From Rhizopus sp. PT2906 (taxonomy: Eukaryota; Mucoromycota; Mucoromycetes; Mucorales; Rhizopodaceae), in the NCBI GenBank assembly GCA_025529335.1, contig JAMYHX010000042.1, positions 62,001 to 126,000 on the forward strand: DNA of 64,000 nt, in the 5' to 3' direction. Positions 12,568 to 23,411 of this stretch are shown piece after piece (position 1 is the stretch's first letter; each line of letters starts with the position of its first letter). A program made the translations under genes and the position numbers. The notes beneath the pieces are model-generated. The model worked only from the letters and a program-made list of their open reading frames with translations, was not told the origin of the DNA and made no database searches.

Positions 12568-13895
12568 TTAATCTTCTGAAGGTCTTTTGAAGGAGGGAGA
12601 ACTTTCATTGTCGTGTTTTGATTTGTAAACAAAGATGCCATATATATTTAATGCACTGTTCACATCGCGATTCCAAACCGTACCACAAGATTCACACTTG
12701 AGGACAAAGTGTACTCTTCGCTTTGATGCAGTAATTGAGATATTATTTAATTGTTTGGATTTGCACTTGTTACAAATCTGACTCGTTAAGTACCCGTCAA
12801 CGTAAACAAATTCGGTCCCCCGTTAGATTGTTTGTATTTTCATTTGGTGATCACATTTCTACAATGATAACATTTGTTTAGCCCAAAATAAAAGTCATGT
12901 AAGCATACGTACGCAAACTTTTTGGAACGTGAGGTCAAACTTCCAAGTGTCTTGTAGCCTATTTTTGAAAAATCAAAGACATTAAAGCACCATAAAGTTA
13001 AGTCATTATCATTCTTTTGACCTGGTTTGATCTTGATGTCACATTGTTCGGCAAGTTTCCAGAAAGATTGAGCATCAATCTGTATACTCTTGGAATCAAT
13101 CTTGTACAAGGGTAGTAAAGAAAAGTATCTTGATCCTCGAGGGTCCGTGTATTTGAGAGGCATGAAAGTCTTGTCTTGCATTCTTGCTTGTACTGCTTTG
13201 ATAAAGGTTTGAGCAGCATCAATATCCTTTTTATCAACGTTCTTCAGTTTGCTTGCTATTTCCAAAGTCTTGTTGGAATTGATAGCGGTCAAGGTGTTTT
13301 CCTTTACTGATCTGTACTTGCTTTTATTCAGTTTCTTAACAAAAGGAAGTTATTGTAGCTTTCTATGAACATAACTGCTTGATGCTTTGTCTTGAGGTTT
13401 CATTTCTTGAATGAACTTCTTTTGTTCGATTTCTTTATGAATAAAGTGTAACCATTTCATGTAGCATTGAGGCTTGACATACAGATTAGCTTCATTTGGT
13501 ACATCAGCATCATTGGAAGCATCGTACGTTGACCAGAAAGTAAGAAAGTTATTGACAACGGTTTCATGTCGTTCAGTTCGATCAACAGTGGGTGGTCAGA
13601 CAGACTTGGGATTTATCTTTTGTTAAAAGATATGCTTTGCTAAAGATCTGCGCTGTTTGACTGTTAAACTATCACCACGGAAGTAAGGAGAGGTCCTTTC
13701 AGATAGGACATTAAGGATATATCTGATAATTCGATCTTCATAAGTAGAGCATACGTAGCTGCGAATTAGTGTTTCATATTGTTTAGCCATGGATGATACA
13801 ATAGTCATATGTCCTTTACTTGCGTAGGCAAGCATACCTGAAAGGCCTCTCATAATCTCCTGGTCCATATTTTCATTCCGTGCATTCATATCCAT
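12568..13895 (-). pseudogene. Decayed Fanzor (eukaryotic TnpB/IS607-like) nuclease gene
   Basis: Remains of an OMEGA-type RNA-guided nuclease of the TnpB/Fanzor family. The C-terminal part (about 12790 to 12568) encodes a four-cysteine zinc ribbon preceded by YLTSQ (CNKC and CESC pairs), followed by WNRDVNSALNI, which matches the conserved TnpB/Fanzor zinc-ribbon plus RuvC-III motif containing the catalytic Asp. A helical N-terminal part (13895-13626) and a middle part (about 13590-12840) have the layout of fungal Fanzor N-terminal regions. The gene is broken: stops near 13625, 13600, 13350 and 12840, a frame change before the zinc ribbon, and too little sequence to hold RuvC-I and RuvC-II. 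It is therefore almost certainly inactive. A truncated LINE abuts its 5' end. The assignment rests mainly on the zinc-ribbon/RuvC-III signature. Confidence 0.75.
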
Positions 13896-13920
13896 TACCC
13901 TTCGCGCGATCCGAAACGGT

Positions 13921-14790
13921 CTTTTCTCAAGCCGATGAACAGTTCAAGCTACTCTGCAGTTGATACCAGAGATTGGGTGTCTTATCTTTGGGCTGCATGA
14001 CGATTTATCAACCTTGGAATCTCATGTGTCAGCGCCTGATAGATTTGACAACGCTTCCTTTTGGGTGCCCTCATGTACTCATTGGCCAATCCCAGATCCC
14101 ATGCGGAAATCCGATGCAGTACTTATTCCGGTAGCCAAGGTCCCTCTTGGTCAGCTCCGGCTCTTATAGCACAAAGACTATAATCTGCTTACACAACCAC
14201 GGCATCCGCCTTTGGCTCTGCCTAGTTCGCTGCTTCTTCGACCTCAATACTGGAAAGCTTTTTGGTCCCTGGCTTTACCTCCTATGGCCTTCACGCCATG
14301 GTTTCGCCTGTTACATAGATACATCCCTACAGCTGCTTTACAGCATGTCTGGAATCCCAGCTTAACCACCTCTCCACTGTGTAGGCTCTGCCAACAATAC
14401 ACAGAGACAAGCTTCCACTTCTTTGTAAGCTGTCATCTCAAGCTTAACTTCTGGTTCTCCATTTTCGAGAGATACTCTCTGCCGGACAAGTTCCTTACCG
14501 CAAATGAAATATGGTCTGTGCTCACTTCTTTTGTCCCAGTAGACGAACAAACCATAGTCGATACGGACGTTTTCTGTTTCTTTGGCGCGGGTATCTCAAC
14601 AATCTGGAAATACCACTGGAGGTGCGTATTTGATGACACTCCGTGGTATATCACTGCAGCTGTCAACAGTTTCGATTTGGAACATGGCGGATTCCTGTCG
14701 ATGTTACCTTTTGAACGGAAGTTATCTTCCACTATAGACGCATAATTTATTTTAAATAAAGTCTACACTTTCATACAAAAAAAATATATA
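13921..14790 (+). mobile_element. 5'-truncated LINE retrotransposon, 3' end
   Basis: One frame (13939-14745) encodes the C-terminal end of a non-LTR reverse transcriptase protein, interrupted by a TAG at 14167. It contains the zinc-binding region found after the RT domain (CRLCQQYTETSFHFF.SC pattern) and the closing block ISTIWKYHWRCVFDD seen in Mucoromycota LINEs. The RT catalytic domain is missing, as expected for incomplete target-primed reverse transcription. After the stop come AATAAA-like sequence and a short A-run (about 14778), the probable 3' tail. A related but older copy lies near 51 kb on the same strand. Confidence 0.8.
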
Positions 14791-14871
14791 TAGTAGTATC
14801 ATAATAAATATTGTATATATATATACACATATAAGATATAGACTATAAAATAGGCTAAACAATAGCCTTCT

Positions 14872-16125
14872 TTATACAGGAACTCCTCTACATACTGGAC
14901 ATGAGTTGTGAGCTTCACATAGCCATCTATCTACGCATTCTTTATGAAACACATGACGACATTTTAATATTCTTACAGGCTGCTTCAAGTCGAACTCATC
15001 AAGGCAGACCAGGCATTGTTCATCCTTTACCTCTTTCTTTGTATCATCAGACCAAGCAACGACAGGTACTGCCTCATCAATAGCTGCTTGAGTTGTTGTG
15101 TTTGGTACAGCAGGGCCGATGATGTTGGTTAACCATAACAGATCTTCATATGATGGATTATCATCAGCCAAGGTGGACGATAACATCTGTAAGGCATTTT
15201 GTCCATTCAATACGTAGACTACCCATTGACCATCCTGCTGCACTCCATGACCGCCCGTCGCTGTCGTATGCATACTTAATGGCATAGAGTGAACTGTCTC
15301 AGTAGAAGATGAAGTGGATATGGCCGATCTAGGGCGTCGTAAGCCTAATAACCTGCGACCAAAGGTAGGTGTCGATGGTTGTCTTGGCGGTGGTTGTTGA
15401 ATAGAAGCATTGCTTATAGAGACATTATCAGGTGTAAGGTTTTGAGTAGAATTTTGCATGTATTCAATAACTAATATACGCATTCTTCTTGAGCTTGTCG
15501 TGGAGACGCCCGATGATGCTACTGTCGTATGACTAGTGTTACCATTGCTGTTTTCAGGATCGTGTGCTGAGCGTAAATGTCGTAAAAACGAAGTACCGCC
15601 TGTCTGTTGTTCATTTTCAGTCACACCAAGATTGGCTGGATTCGTATCGCCTGCATGAACTCGGCCGTTAGATAACTCCCAAAAGAGGCCAGTAGAATCC
15701 GAAGACATCACACTGTTTCTACTGCTACCGTTATAATCCTGTATCTGGTGTATATATTGGATAAGATTTGGTAAGGCAGGTGGGCCTGTAACTGCTGCAG
15801 CTGCAAGCGTAGCCTCTTGCGTTGCACGGCGGACTGAAGAAGTAGTGGAGGAGCCAGAGTTCATTAGGATGCTCGATCCTTGTCTGTTCATTCCTCTTGT
15901 TCTTCTCTCTGAAGGTCTATTTCTTCTAGTGGTTGCTGTTTGAGTTGTTGAGGTCGCTGCAGTGTTTGCTCTATTTTGTCTAGAAAACCTTCGAGAAGGT
16001 TGAATGCGTTGTGAGATTTTCTTAAAAAAGGACATTGGCCTGTTGGACTGAATTGAAGTTGAATGCAATGTCCGAGTTGATGCATTGTCATGCTTTGAAG
16101 CTGCTGTTGAAGGAGACTGACCCAT
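14872..16125 (-). CDS. RING-H2 finger protein, probable N-myristoylated E3 ubiquitin ligase
   Basis: Predicted E3 ubiquitin ligase, single exon, 417 residues. The last 45 residues form a RING-H2 domain: C-x2-C, then C-x-H-x2-H, then C-x2-C, with the conserved W in DRWL before the last pair. Everything before about residue 360 is low-complexity S/T/R-rich and probably disordered. The N-terminus reads MGQSPS, which fits an N-myristoylation signal (Gly2, Ser6), followed by a basic stretch (about 30-75) that could help bind membrane. Myristoylation and membrane location are inference. The 5' leader contains a GTAAGA donor-like site near 16200 with no convincing acceptor before the ATG, so the start rests on the myristoylation-like context. 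Substrates cannot be inferred. Confidence 0.85.
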   Translation of the reverse strand: MGQSPSTAASKHDNASTRTLHSTSIQSNRPMSFFKKISQRIQPSRRFSRQNRANTAATSTTQTATTRRNRPSERRTRGMNRQGSSILMNSGSSTTSSVRRATQEATLAAAAVTGPPALPNLIQYIHQIQDYNGSSRNSVMSSDSTGLFWELSNGRVHAGDTNPANLGVTENEQQTGGTSFLRHLRSAHDPENSNGNTSHTTVASSGVSTTSSRRMRILVIEYMQNSTQNLTPDNVSISNASIQQPPPRQPSTPTFGRRLLGLRRPRSAISTSSSTETVHSMPLSMHTTATGGHGVQQDGQWVVYVLNGQNALQMLSSTLADDNPSYEDLLWLTNIIGPAVPNTTTQAAIDEAVPVVAWSDDTKKEVKDEQCLVCLDEFDLKQPVRILKCRHVFHKECVDRWLCEAHNSCPVCRGVPV

Positions 16126-17200
16126 TATGGCAAGAAAAGAAAAAATAAGTAAAAAAGAAATGTGAAAATTATTTTTGGATTAAGCGTGTGATGATCCTCT
16201 TACCTGTGAACCTTCAAAAGAGGAAACCCCCCGTTTTTGTTTAGTAATATTAAAATTACTTGCGATGCTAGTTTGTCTTTTAAAGGATATCAAGAGTGAC
16301 TAAAGAGAGCGCACATGAACTCTAGGGAAATGACTGGTATATTGTATAATAAATAATGCACTTGAGTTTATCAGCAACAAGGGCAAGTAGATCATGTAGT
16401 GCAAATCATTTTTATTGTATAACGTATACGTACAATCTATTGTTTAAGAGAAAAAATAGGCTCCCCTTTTAGTTCAATATAGTTTCTATCACCAGGATTA
16501 ATGATATCCCCCCCCCTCTTAAAGAGAAAAAAGTACATAATAGTGGTTCATTTTAGCATTCACACTTGAAAGCTTTCTTTGGCTCAAACTACACAATATG
16601 CCATCTCATAGAACCGATTTTTAAATATAAAGTGATTACGCATATTTTTATCCTTCGTTTTAAATGTGTTTGCCTCGTTCAAAGAATAAATTACCCCTCT
16701 CTTTATCTCAATTGCACAACAATGGAATAACATAGCAGAGTGCCCAAGCATATTATAGATTTCAATCCTTCAATTAATTATATTTAGCCAAGAGGCTTTT
16801 TTTTTGATAGGGCCAAGTTATTCATTCATGAATACAATAGGGCTAAGATATAGTGGAGGGGAGGAAATGAGAGAATTAAGGCACAAATAAAAGGTTTATT
16901 CAAGATGAGCGAATTTCACTACTATTCATTGATTTATACTACACTACATTTATTCCATGGTATCTAGAGTACTATTCACAGCTTTTTCTAGCACAAACAA
17001 GTACAAAAAAGACACTGTTTTATGCTTTAACGATAAGTTAACAAAATACCACTTGTGATTGGTAGAGATTTCTCTACGTCATCATTTTGTCGGTGAATAT
17101 GCACTCTGCTCCTTTTGGATGTAGAATATAAAAGCCCCTAGCTTGTTTTTTGCTTCATTTCCCCGCATTTCACACCCCACTCTTGTCTGTTTTTACAATA
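16126..17200. other. Shared promoter region between the RING gene and SDH3
   Basis: Divergent intergenic region with no gene seen. It is AT-rich with poly-C and poly-T runs (about 16507-16520 and 16799). A reversed CCAAT box lies near the SDH3 side and is listed separately. Confidence 0.6.
17058..17062 (-). promoter_or_regulatory. CCAAT box upstream of SDH3
   Basis: The plus strand reads GATTGGT about 140 nt before the SDH3 start codon. CCAAT-binding HAP complexes control respiratory genes, including succinate dehydrogenase, in several fungi, so position and gene type fit. The motif is short and will occur often by chance. Confidence 0.3.
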
Positions 17201-17955
17201 ATGTTGGCCACTCGCTCCGTATTGAAGACAGTTGCCCAAAGTACTATTCTAAACATATCAGCGCACAAAGACATTGACTCATTTTTTGTAGACCCTGTCG
17301 TTTTCAGAAACATCACTTCCGTTCCTGCATTCGGCGTTAGGTAAAAAAAAAATAAGAGACCAGCTAGAAGAGACGACAAACGACTATTCAATAGACACTT
17401 TAATGCCACTCGCAAGACTCAAGAACAATGTGCTGCTGCCGAATCTGAACTTTTACGTCAACAACGTAAGCTTCGTCCTGTCTCTCCTCACTTAACTATC
17501 TATCAACCTCAAATTACTTGGTACTTATCCGGTGCACACAGAATTACTGGTGTCGCTGTTGGAGGAGGTAATACCAATCAGCAAAGTCGATAACTTGCTT
17601 ACTGAAAATATGAAACATTAGCTTTTTATTTGAGTGCCCTTGCCTATTTGGCTGCACCTGCACTTGGTTACACTGTCGATACCGCTAGCATTGTTTCTGC
17701 TGCTGCTGCTGCCCCATTTGCTGCAAAGGTTGTTGCCAAGACTACTTTAGCTGCTCCCTTTGTCTTCCACAGTCTTAACGGTGTCAGACACTTGGTAATG
17801 ATTTGTATTTTGACAAATATCGTGTTTACTAACAGCAGTGTATCTTTTAGCTTTGGGATATTGGAAAATTCCTTGATATTAAGAGCGTCTACACCACTGG
17901 TTATGCTGTTTTGGCAGGAACCGCCGCTGGATCATTATACTTGGCCCTTATGTAA
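17201..17955 (+). CDS. SDH3: Succinate dehydrogenase cytochrome b560 subunit
   Basis: Membrane anchor subunit C of mitochondrial complex II; with SDH4 it holds heme b and the ubiquinone site. Exons: 17201-17340, 17395-17567, 17622-17794, 17851-17955 (196 residues). The N-terminal 60 or so residues are rich in R, S and T with few acids, as expected for a mitochondrial presequence. Then follows the family signature SPHLTIYQPQ and SGAHRITGVAVGG (the Ser and Arg near the quinone site), three membrane segments, and HSLNGVRHLLWD, which carries the heme-ligand His. The length matches fungal Sdh3. All three introns are 53-56 nt and every junction keeps the frame. Confidence 0.95.
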
Positions 17956-18497
17956 ACTGTAATAAAGAGGAAGTGTCTATTAGTATCACGTGAAAACGAA
18001 AAAGACAACATCCACTGTTTTCTTTTTGACTCTAGTTACTACAACCGGCAGACTTTGGATTTGAGTTACATGATATCAGCACATAGTAACTTTAGCTTTG
18101 TTGTTTTCAACAAGAGTAAATGGAGAAAGCAGGAGAAAGCAAGGATAAAACCGGGTCTTACTGCAACGGGCTACTCCGGATAATCATTTAAGAGATATTT
18201 AACCCCTTCTTCAGTAAATCAAAAAAACCAAATAACGATGAGAAGAGTAACCCATATGCACGTATACATTTCATATTAGACAGCAGATAATATCAACTTA
18301 TAAAAACAAGTCGTAGGTGTTTGTCAATACAGATTTGTCACATTTGAGAATTTATTTAACATGTAAATATCGCTCTTTATTAACCATGCTTGATAAGAGA
18401 AAGTTTATGCTTGCTTCCTGAGAAGTATCAACTGTTAGTAGTAGTAGTAGTAGTAGTAATAGCTGTATCTTTGCATAGTTGATCAATAAGATACTTT

Positions 18498-18568
18498 ATA
18501 AGTGGTTAACAGTAAAGGGTTAATCGGAAACATCTCTCTAAAAGCTAAAAGAATATACGAGGGATGTA
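18498..18568 (+). repeat. Diverged direct repeat, copy A
   Basis: The segment beginning TTATAAGTGGTTAACAGTAA resembles a second segment near 19199-19270 beginning TTATAAGTGGTAAATAGTAA, with similarity continuing through an AAAGCTAAAAGAA versus AAAGCTGAAAGAA block. Identity is roughly 60-70 percent by eye. It could mark an old tandem duplication or the ends of a decayed mobile element. Confidence 0.35.
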
Positions 18569-19198
18569 AGCATGACAGATATGTCCACACATCTTTATTT
18601 TTGCGGCCATTTAATATCATGTTTGTCCAACGAAGGAACGTGCCTTCATCAGGGTTATCGGATAGTCCACTTAAAATGGATCAACGTACCAGGTACTGAG
18701 TTCGTTTTCATAAACATCCTCGGCAGTTTTTTATTATTTTATTATCCAATGATCGCCTAGGACGAATTTACTTTCATTTGACAAAAGATCCAACTCCAAA
18801 AGCTTCATTCTCACTTTATCTCGACTGATTGCTTCGGGGCGTTGAGATCCTGAATGATGCTGATCATGTTAGTGATTGCTACCATTTGTATACGAGGCTT
18901 TTGGAAGTCATACATCGATTCAAGTTTGTCCATGATTTGCCCTGAGACTCTTCATTTACGGAGGAATGAGTTGTCTGAGTATGGACCTGGTGATAGAAGT
19001 AAAATCGAATTCACAGCCGTTGCATGATGAAGATGATTTTCAAGCAACAGTTTCTATTTTACTGCAAAATCGAAAGTTGCCACTCGTATAGCGCGTTTGT
19101 AGCATCAAATCGACATACCATGAAATGATCATCGTGATCTAGAGGCGAAAAAGACAAATTCTGTGAATGCAATAACTCCCTTTGTGATATTTGTGTTT

Positions 19199-19270
19199 AT
19201 AAGTGGTAAATAGTAAGAGTCAATTGACAACATTTTCAATAAAGCTGAAAGAACTAACGAATGAGGATAC
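19199..19270 (+). repeat. Diverged direct repeat, copy B
   Basis: Partner of the similar segment about 700 nt upstream in the same orientation. The spacing of about 700 nt would suit a small element flanked by direct repeats, or a duplicated stretch, but nothing recognisable lies between them. Confidence 0.35.
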
Positions 19271-19549
19271 GGACTGAACGTATAGGAGGGATGAGAGAAT
19301 TACAAATGCCTGGCGTCGTCTAGAGACATATGATCTATGTAAATTAGAAAGAATCAACTTGAAAAAAAAAAACATCTCTTCTTCTTTCATGAGTTCTCAA
19401 AGGAATACAGAAAAACTGTTGTAACAATACTTCAAAAGTAAAAGACAACTGTTACACATTTCCCCACTTTTATTATTTAAACTGCGAACATGTTGTTCTT
19501 CAAGCATTAGTTGTCATCTTTTTCTTTATATTCGTTTCTTTCTAAAGGG

Positions 19550-21119
19550 ATGCTTTGGAGTCAAGGAGAAAGAATTAATAATTATAGTCAAAGGCAAGCT
19601 GCCGATTCAGTACAGGTGCCTCAATTCAATCCTAGCAGTTATGATATGAATGCAAGTAGCAATAGTGTACCACATGTTGATACCTCAAACGAAGACTATG
19701 ACTACAACCCCATGTCTTATTTATTAAGTGATGACCTCTTGGACTTTAATCAGAATACGCAGTCAATGGAAGATAAAGCTAGAGATAGGGCTATATCGGT
19801 CCTTTCTGCTGAACAGCGTGTCTTGAGAAAGAGTATAACACGTCAAAGGGAAATAAACTATAAAATACCTGCTAGCAAAAGCAAAGGATTATTCAGCCAA
19901 TTGGATTTTTCATGCGAATTAACTTGCTGCCAGCATATATCTTATGATCTACCTTACGAACTCGAATACAAAACAGTGGACCTGGAAAAGTTGGATATTG
20001 TCTTGAATCAGCAAAGTCAATTGATAGTACAGATATCCTTTTTATTATATACATTAATAATTCTATTCCTATATGAACACATCCTTAACTTGACCTATAC
20101 TGTGTTTGCCAACTAAATGGGTTAGATACTCTTGAACATACTGCATGGATGTCTACTGCATTGATTAATGTAAGTAAATTAACGTAGAGACAACAACATA
20201 TTGAGCTATTTATAGGTGATGAGCAAATGTGGACTTGTTTTGATGTGTGATTTACCTCAGAAAAAAGGATACTGTATGTTTAGAATGCCAAATGCTTTTA
20301 TTAATACACCTGCATCTTATCTTTTGGAAACGCCTGTTCCTCATGGTACACTTGATGAGATCCATATTCATCTCAATTGGACATCAACAAATATCTTTTT
20401 TTTTTCATTCTCAAGAAAAACACAATATACTATTGTCCTTAACCCGTCATCCTTTTCTTTTACATCCTAGGGAGTTTCAAAAGCTATGGCTAAGTAAAGA
20501 TAACCCTGTCATGCTAGAATACGTTGAGAAAGCATTGTGGGGTGCTATTATAAGAAAGACTTGTCAGTTATATCCGCTCATCTTTTCCAATGCTTATGTC
20601 AAGGTTAGTCAACACTTGTTATAACATACATTGACTACTTTGCTTTAGAGAACTTCTTCTGCTATGGCTTATTTACCATGTATATCACAATCTATTTATA
20701 GAGTAATGGAGACGGCTAGAGTTGCTTCCAAGTCTGACTTCGTGGACAAGATAACAAGCAACTTGGAAGTAAACAAAGAGTATTGTTTGGCTTATGCATA
20801 ATATCAACAGATATCTTTAGGTTATTGAAGAAAATACAAGAACCATGAGACCAACTGTTGAAGGAGGAGGGGGCTCTAAAGATGACGTTTTTAATATCAC
20901 GACGACACTTACTTTGGGACTCTATCACTGCATAAAGAATCAACACAAGAGAAAGGTGCGTCATCTTTTATCTTAATTCCCTTTCCTTACTAAACCCTCC
21001 TTGGATGATAGTCTACCCAGTTATCTCCCGTGGCAGTACAAAGACCGCCGGATGCTAACAATACCATAACACACTTATGGTCGATTACATGTTCGACTAA
21101 TTCAGTAAATTTCATTTAG
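19550..21119 (+). CDS. Hypothetical protein, 396 residues, seven exons
   Basis: I do not recognise this protein. Exons: 19550-20015, 20126-20169, 20216-20345, 20416-20603, 20649-20768, 20821-20955, 21012-21119. All but the first junction use ordinary donors and acceptors. The first uses a weak GTCAAT donor and is uncertain; other donors give the wrong phase. An apparent frameshift at a run of ten T near 20396 disappears if 20346-20415 is an intron (GTACAC donor, T-rich tract, CAAG acceptor). The N-terminal 100 residues are acidic, N/S/D-rich and probably disordered; residues 100-330 look folded, with a CELTCC motif, a RHPFLLHPREFQKLW stretch and hydrophobic helices. The middle part vaguely recalls the helical middle region of fungal zinc-cluster factors, but no Zn2Cys6 domain is present, so I give no function. 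Confidence 0.6.
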
Positions 21120-21307
21120 AACAAAAACATTCTGGCACAATGTTTGGCTGCGTTGCTTTTAATATAAATGAAATCAATAAACGAATTCAAAGAAATGAAG
21201 GATGCTCTCGCCAACAAGGCTCTATGATATTAGTTGTTCTTTTTCAGTGTTTCTTCAACACCAGGCTAATCATACAAAAAGAAGGTTAGTCAGGCTGATA
21301 GATATGT

Positions 21308-22339
21308 TTAACTTTTTCCTACATTGGATCTTGTTGAGTACATGCTTTCGACCTTCTTCTTTGCTTCTTCAAACTTGTCTTTTGCTTCTGAGCTTGTAGC
21401 ACCGACAGTGTTGTTGACTTGGCTCTTTACAAATTGAGTATTTTGTTGAATCTGTTCACGTAACTTGGCGGCATTTTCATCAACAGCACTACGTAATTGT
21501 ACGACAGTATTGTCAATCTGTTTATAAACATCATCAACTGTGCCCTTAACAGTCTGGTGAGCTGCTTGAAGTTGAGGATATTTTCTCTCCAATCTTTCAA
21601 GCTGATGATAGACGTTGGTGGTTGTTTTAGGAAGTAAGTAGTATGATGTTCCAACCGCCAATGTGGTTGAAGTCAAAAAGCGAAGAACGACATTTCCTAG
21701 GAAACATATAAGCCTATGCCTTGATGTCCTATCATCTTCACTTACTGTTACGTGCAATGATAGTACCGGCTAATGCAGCAACACCAACATACAAGATATT
21801 GGGATAGATTTCTTCATTTTTGTCAATTGTGTTGTTGATGCTTGCTATAATAATAGTTATCAGTTTATCAATACTCCATTTTAAATAATATTCACTTTAC
21901 TGGTAATATCATTTTCCAATTGCTGGTATTTTTGAGTCCATCTTTCAACATGGCTCTATAAGTTAAGGTCAATATAACCGAGAAAAGGGGATCTATAGAA
22001 TCTTTTCTAACCTTTCCTTTCTCCAAGGTATCATTAGCACACTTTTGGGCAATGTAAACGTGCTCCTCCAGCTTGGTAGGTGATTCAACAATGACAACTT
22101 GTGGTTCAGGCTCGTCATAGATACTGAGCTACATTGACACAAAAGTCATTAGTAATTTGCTTTTACAACAATTCTCTTTAATACCTTTGTTCTCTTTTCT
22201 TCAGCGAAGGCAGTGGTTGCGGTAGATGCCCAGACAGCACCAGCAGCAGCAACAGTAAGCTAGAATGAAACGTTAGTGAACGGTTAATTATTCAAGCAAG
22301 TGGGGGTCTTACGCTCTTCTTTATAGCAGGCGAGAACAT
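21308..22339 (-). CDS. MICOS complex subunit (MIC26/MIC27, apolipoprotein O family)
   Basis: Predicted inner-mitochondrial-membrane protein of the MICOS complex that maintains crista junctions. Exons: 22339-22313, 22259-22185, 22128-22012, 21955-21901, 21844-21746, 21696-21308 (253 residues). The apolipoprotein O-type core lies at about residues 90-165: a hydrophobic segment YVGVAALAGTIIARNRN, then VLRFLTSTTLAVGTSYYLLP, then a tyrosine-containing helix. A short N-terminal presequence-like segment (A/T-rich) precedes it. The C-terminal 90 residues are a charged, probably coiled-coil tail with many K, E and Q. Fungal Mic26/Mic27 proteins are of similar size. I cannot tell MIC26 from MIC27. It converges on the orphan gene upstream, with 188 nt between stops. 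Confidence 0.88.
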
Positions 22340-23411
22340 TATTTTCAATTTTTTTTTAAAAAAAAGATCCCTGGTACTGAACATTAAATCCAATCAATAG
22401 TTCTCTTAGTTCCACTAAGTTTGTCCCCGCTCACGAGTAGAAAACGGTCACTAAAAATAAATGATGACGTGAATCGCGCGCCGATATGCACTCTCTGTTG
22501 ATCTGAAGGGCGTTCAACACGGTTATCTGCATGAAATTCTTACTATTGATAATTATTGATTTTTTTTTTTTTCAAAGTATGATGCAATAATTCATAGGCT
22601 TATACGCAACAGAATGGACGATAGAATCAGAATAAGAGCAGGTGGTCATTGCATTATTTACCACATTAGTAATACATTTAATATCGAGCGAAATAAAGGA
22701 GATAATTTCTTTGATCCTCTTACACGCACAGGAGGATTAGTGATATTGTGAACTTTTCTTTTTCATAACTCCTACCCTACACTTAGGGATGCTCCCAATG
22801 CGCTCAGGCCCAAGATGAAATCAATACGATCACTGTTGTCATTCTCGTTATGTATACCGTCCCTAGTTGGACTAATCATCAACAAAGTAACACTGGTGGA
22901 GATACGATATGAAATCAGGAAAGTTGATGTATTCTTGACCAGTAATGAAATAGGCCAACTTTCTAAGGAATTGCCTCACATCAAGTATTTTAACTTTTTA
23001 CCATCCACTTCACCCTTTCACCTTATCTCTTATGAAATAGCTTGTTATTATTACATTGAAATTCTGATCTATATTGTTATCCTTTCTAAGGAAATTGATG
23101 TATTCTTATGCAGCCATAACTATTTCTCTGTCATACACACAACCTTTCTCTCAATAGTTTATGTTTAGGAATTGATCTTTTACGTTTTTTATATCAATCT
23201 CACGAAAACAATGGATAAAAGCTTATTCTTGCCCTTTTCCTCTTGACATAACCAAGTTAATTGTTCCGGATGGTACTTGAAATGAGTTTGTGGCTTATAC
23301 TATTTCCTGGGATGAAAAATTTTTTGAGAGGAGATCAGTAACATTAAGTGTACCTAAATACTTTTTTTGAATCTTTCTCTTCTTCCTCCTTTTTGTTCGT
23401 AATACATTACC
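22340..23411. other. Intergenic region with a doubtful 117-codon ORF
   Basis: Lies between the divergently transcribed MICOS gene and RPS29. A plus-strand frame at 22815-23168 starts with ATG and codes 117 residues rich in I, L, S and Y, with a repeated phrase (KVDVFLTSNE and EIDVFLCSHN). A shorter frame of 48 codons precedes it at about 22614. They could be a relic of a leucine-rich protein; I found no domain. The last 150 nt is the T-rich RPS29 promoter and leader. Confidence 0.35.

Larger units (their letters stand above)
17956..19549. other. Intergenic region with diverged repeats
   Basis: No gene recognised. It contains an AGT/TAG trinucleotide run (about 18435-18460) and two diverged direct copies of a segment of about 75 nt (listed separately). 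Short open frames here have no domain. Parts, such as 18800-19000, look like old decayed coding DNA but I could not match them to a family. Confidence 0.5.

Noticed and set aside
12490..12608. Possible first exon on the minus strand ending in a GTAAGT donor
   Set aside because: It overlaps the C-terminal coding frame of the Fanzor relic in another frame, and no following exon could be found.
20396..20406. Apparent frameshift at a run of ten T in the orphan gene
   Set aside because: A 70 nt intron from a GTACAC donor at 20346 to a CAAG acceptor at 20415 joins the two frames exactly, so no frameshift is needed.
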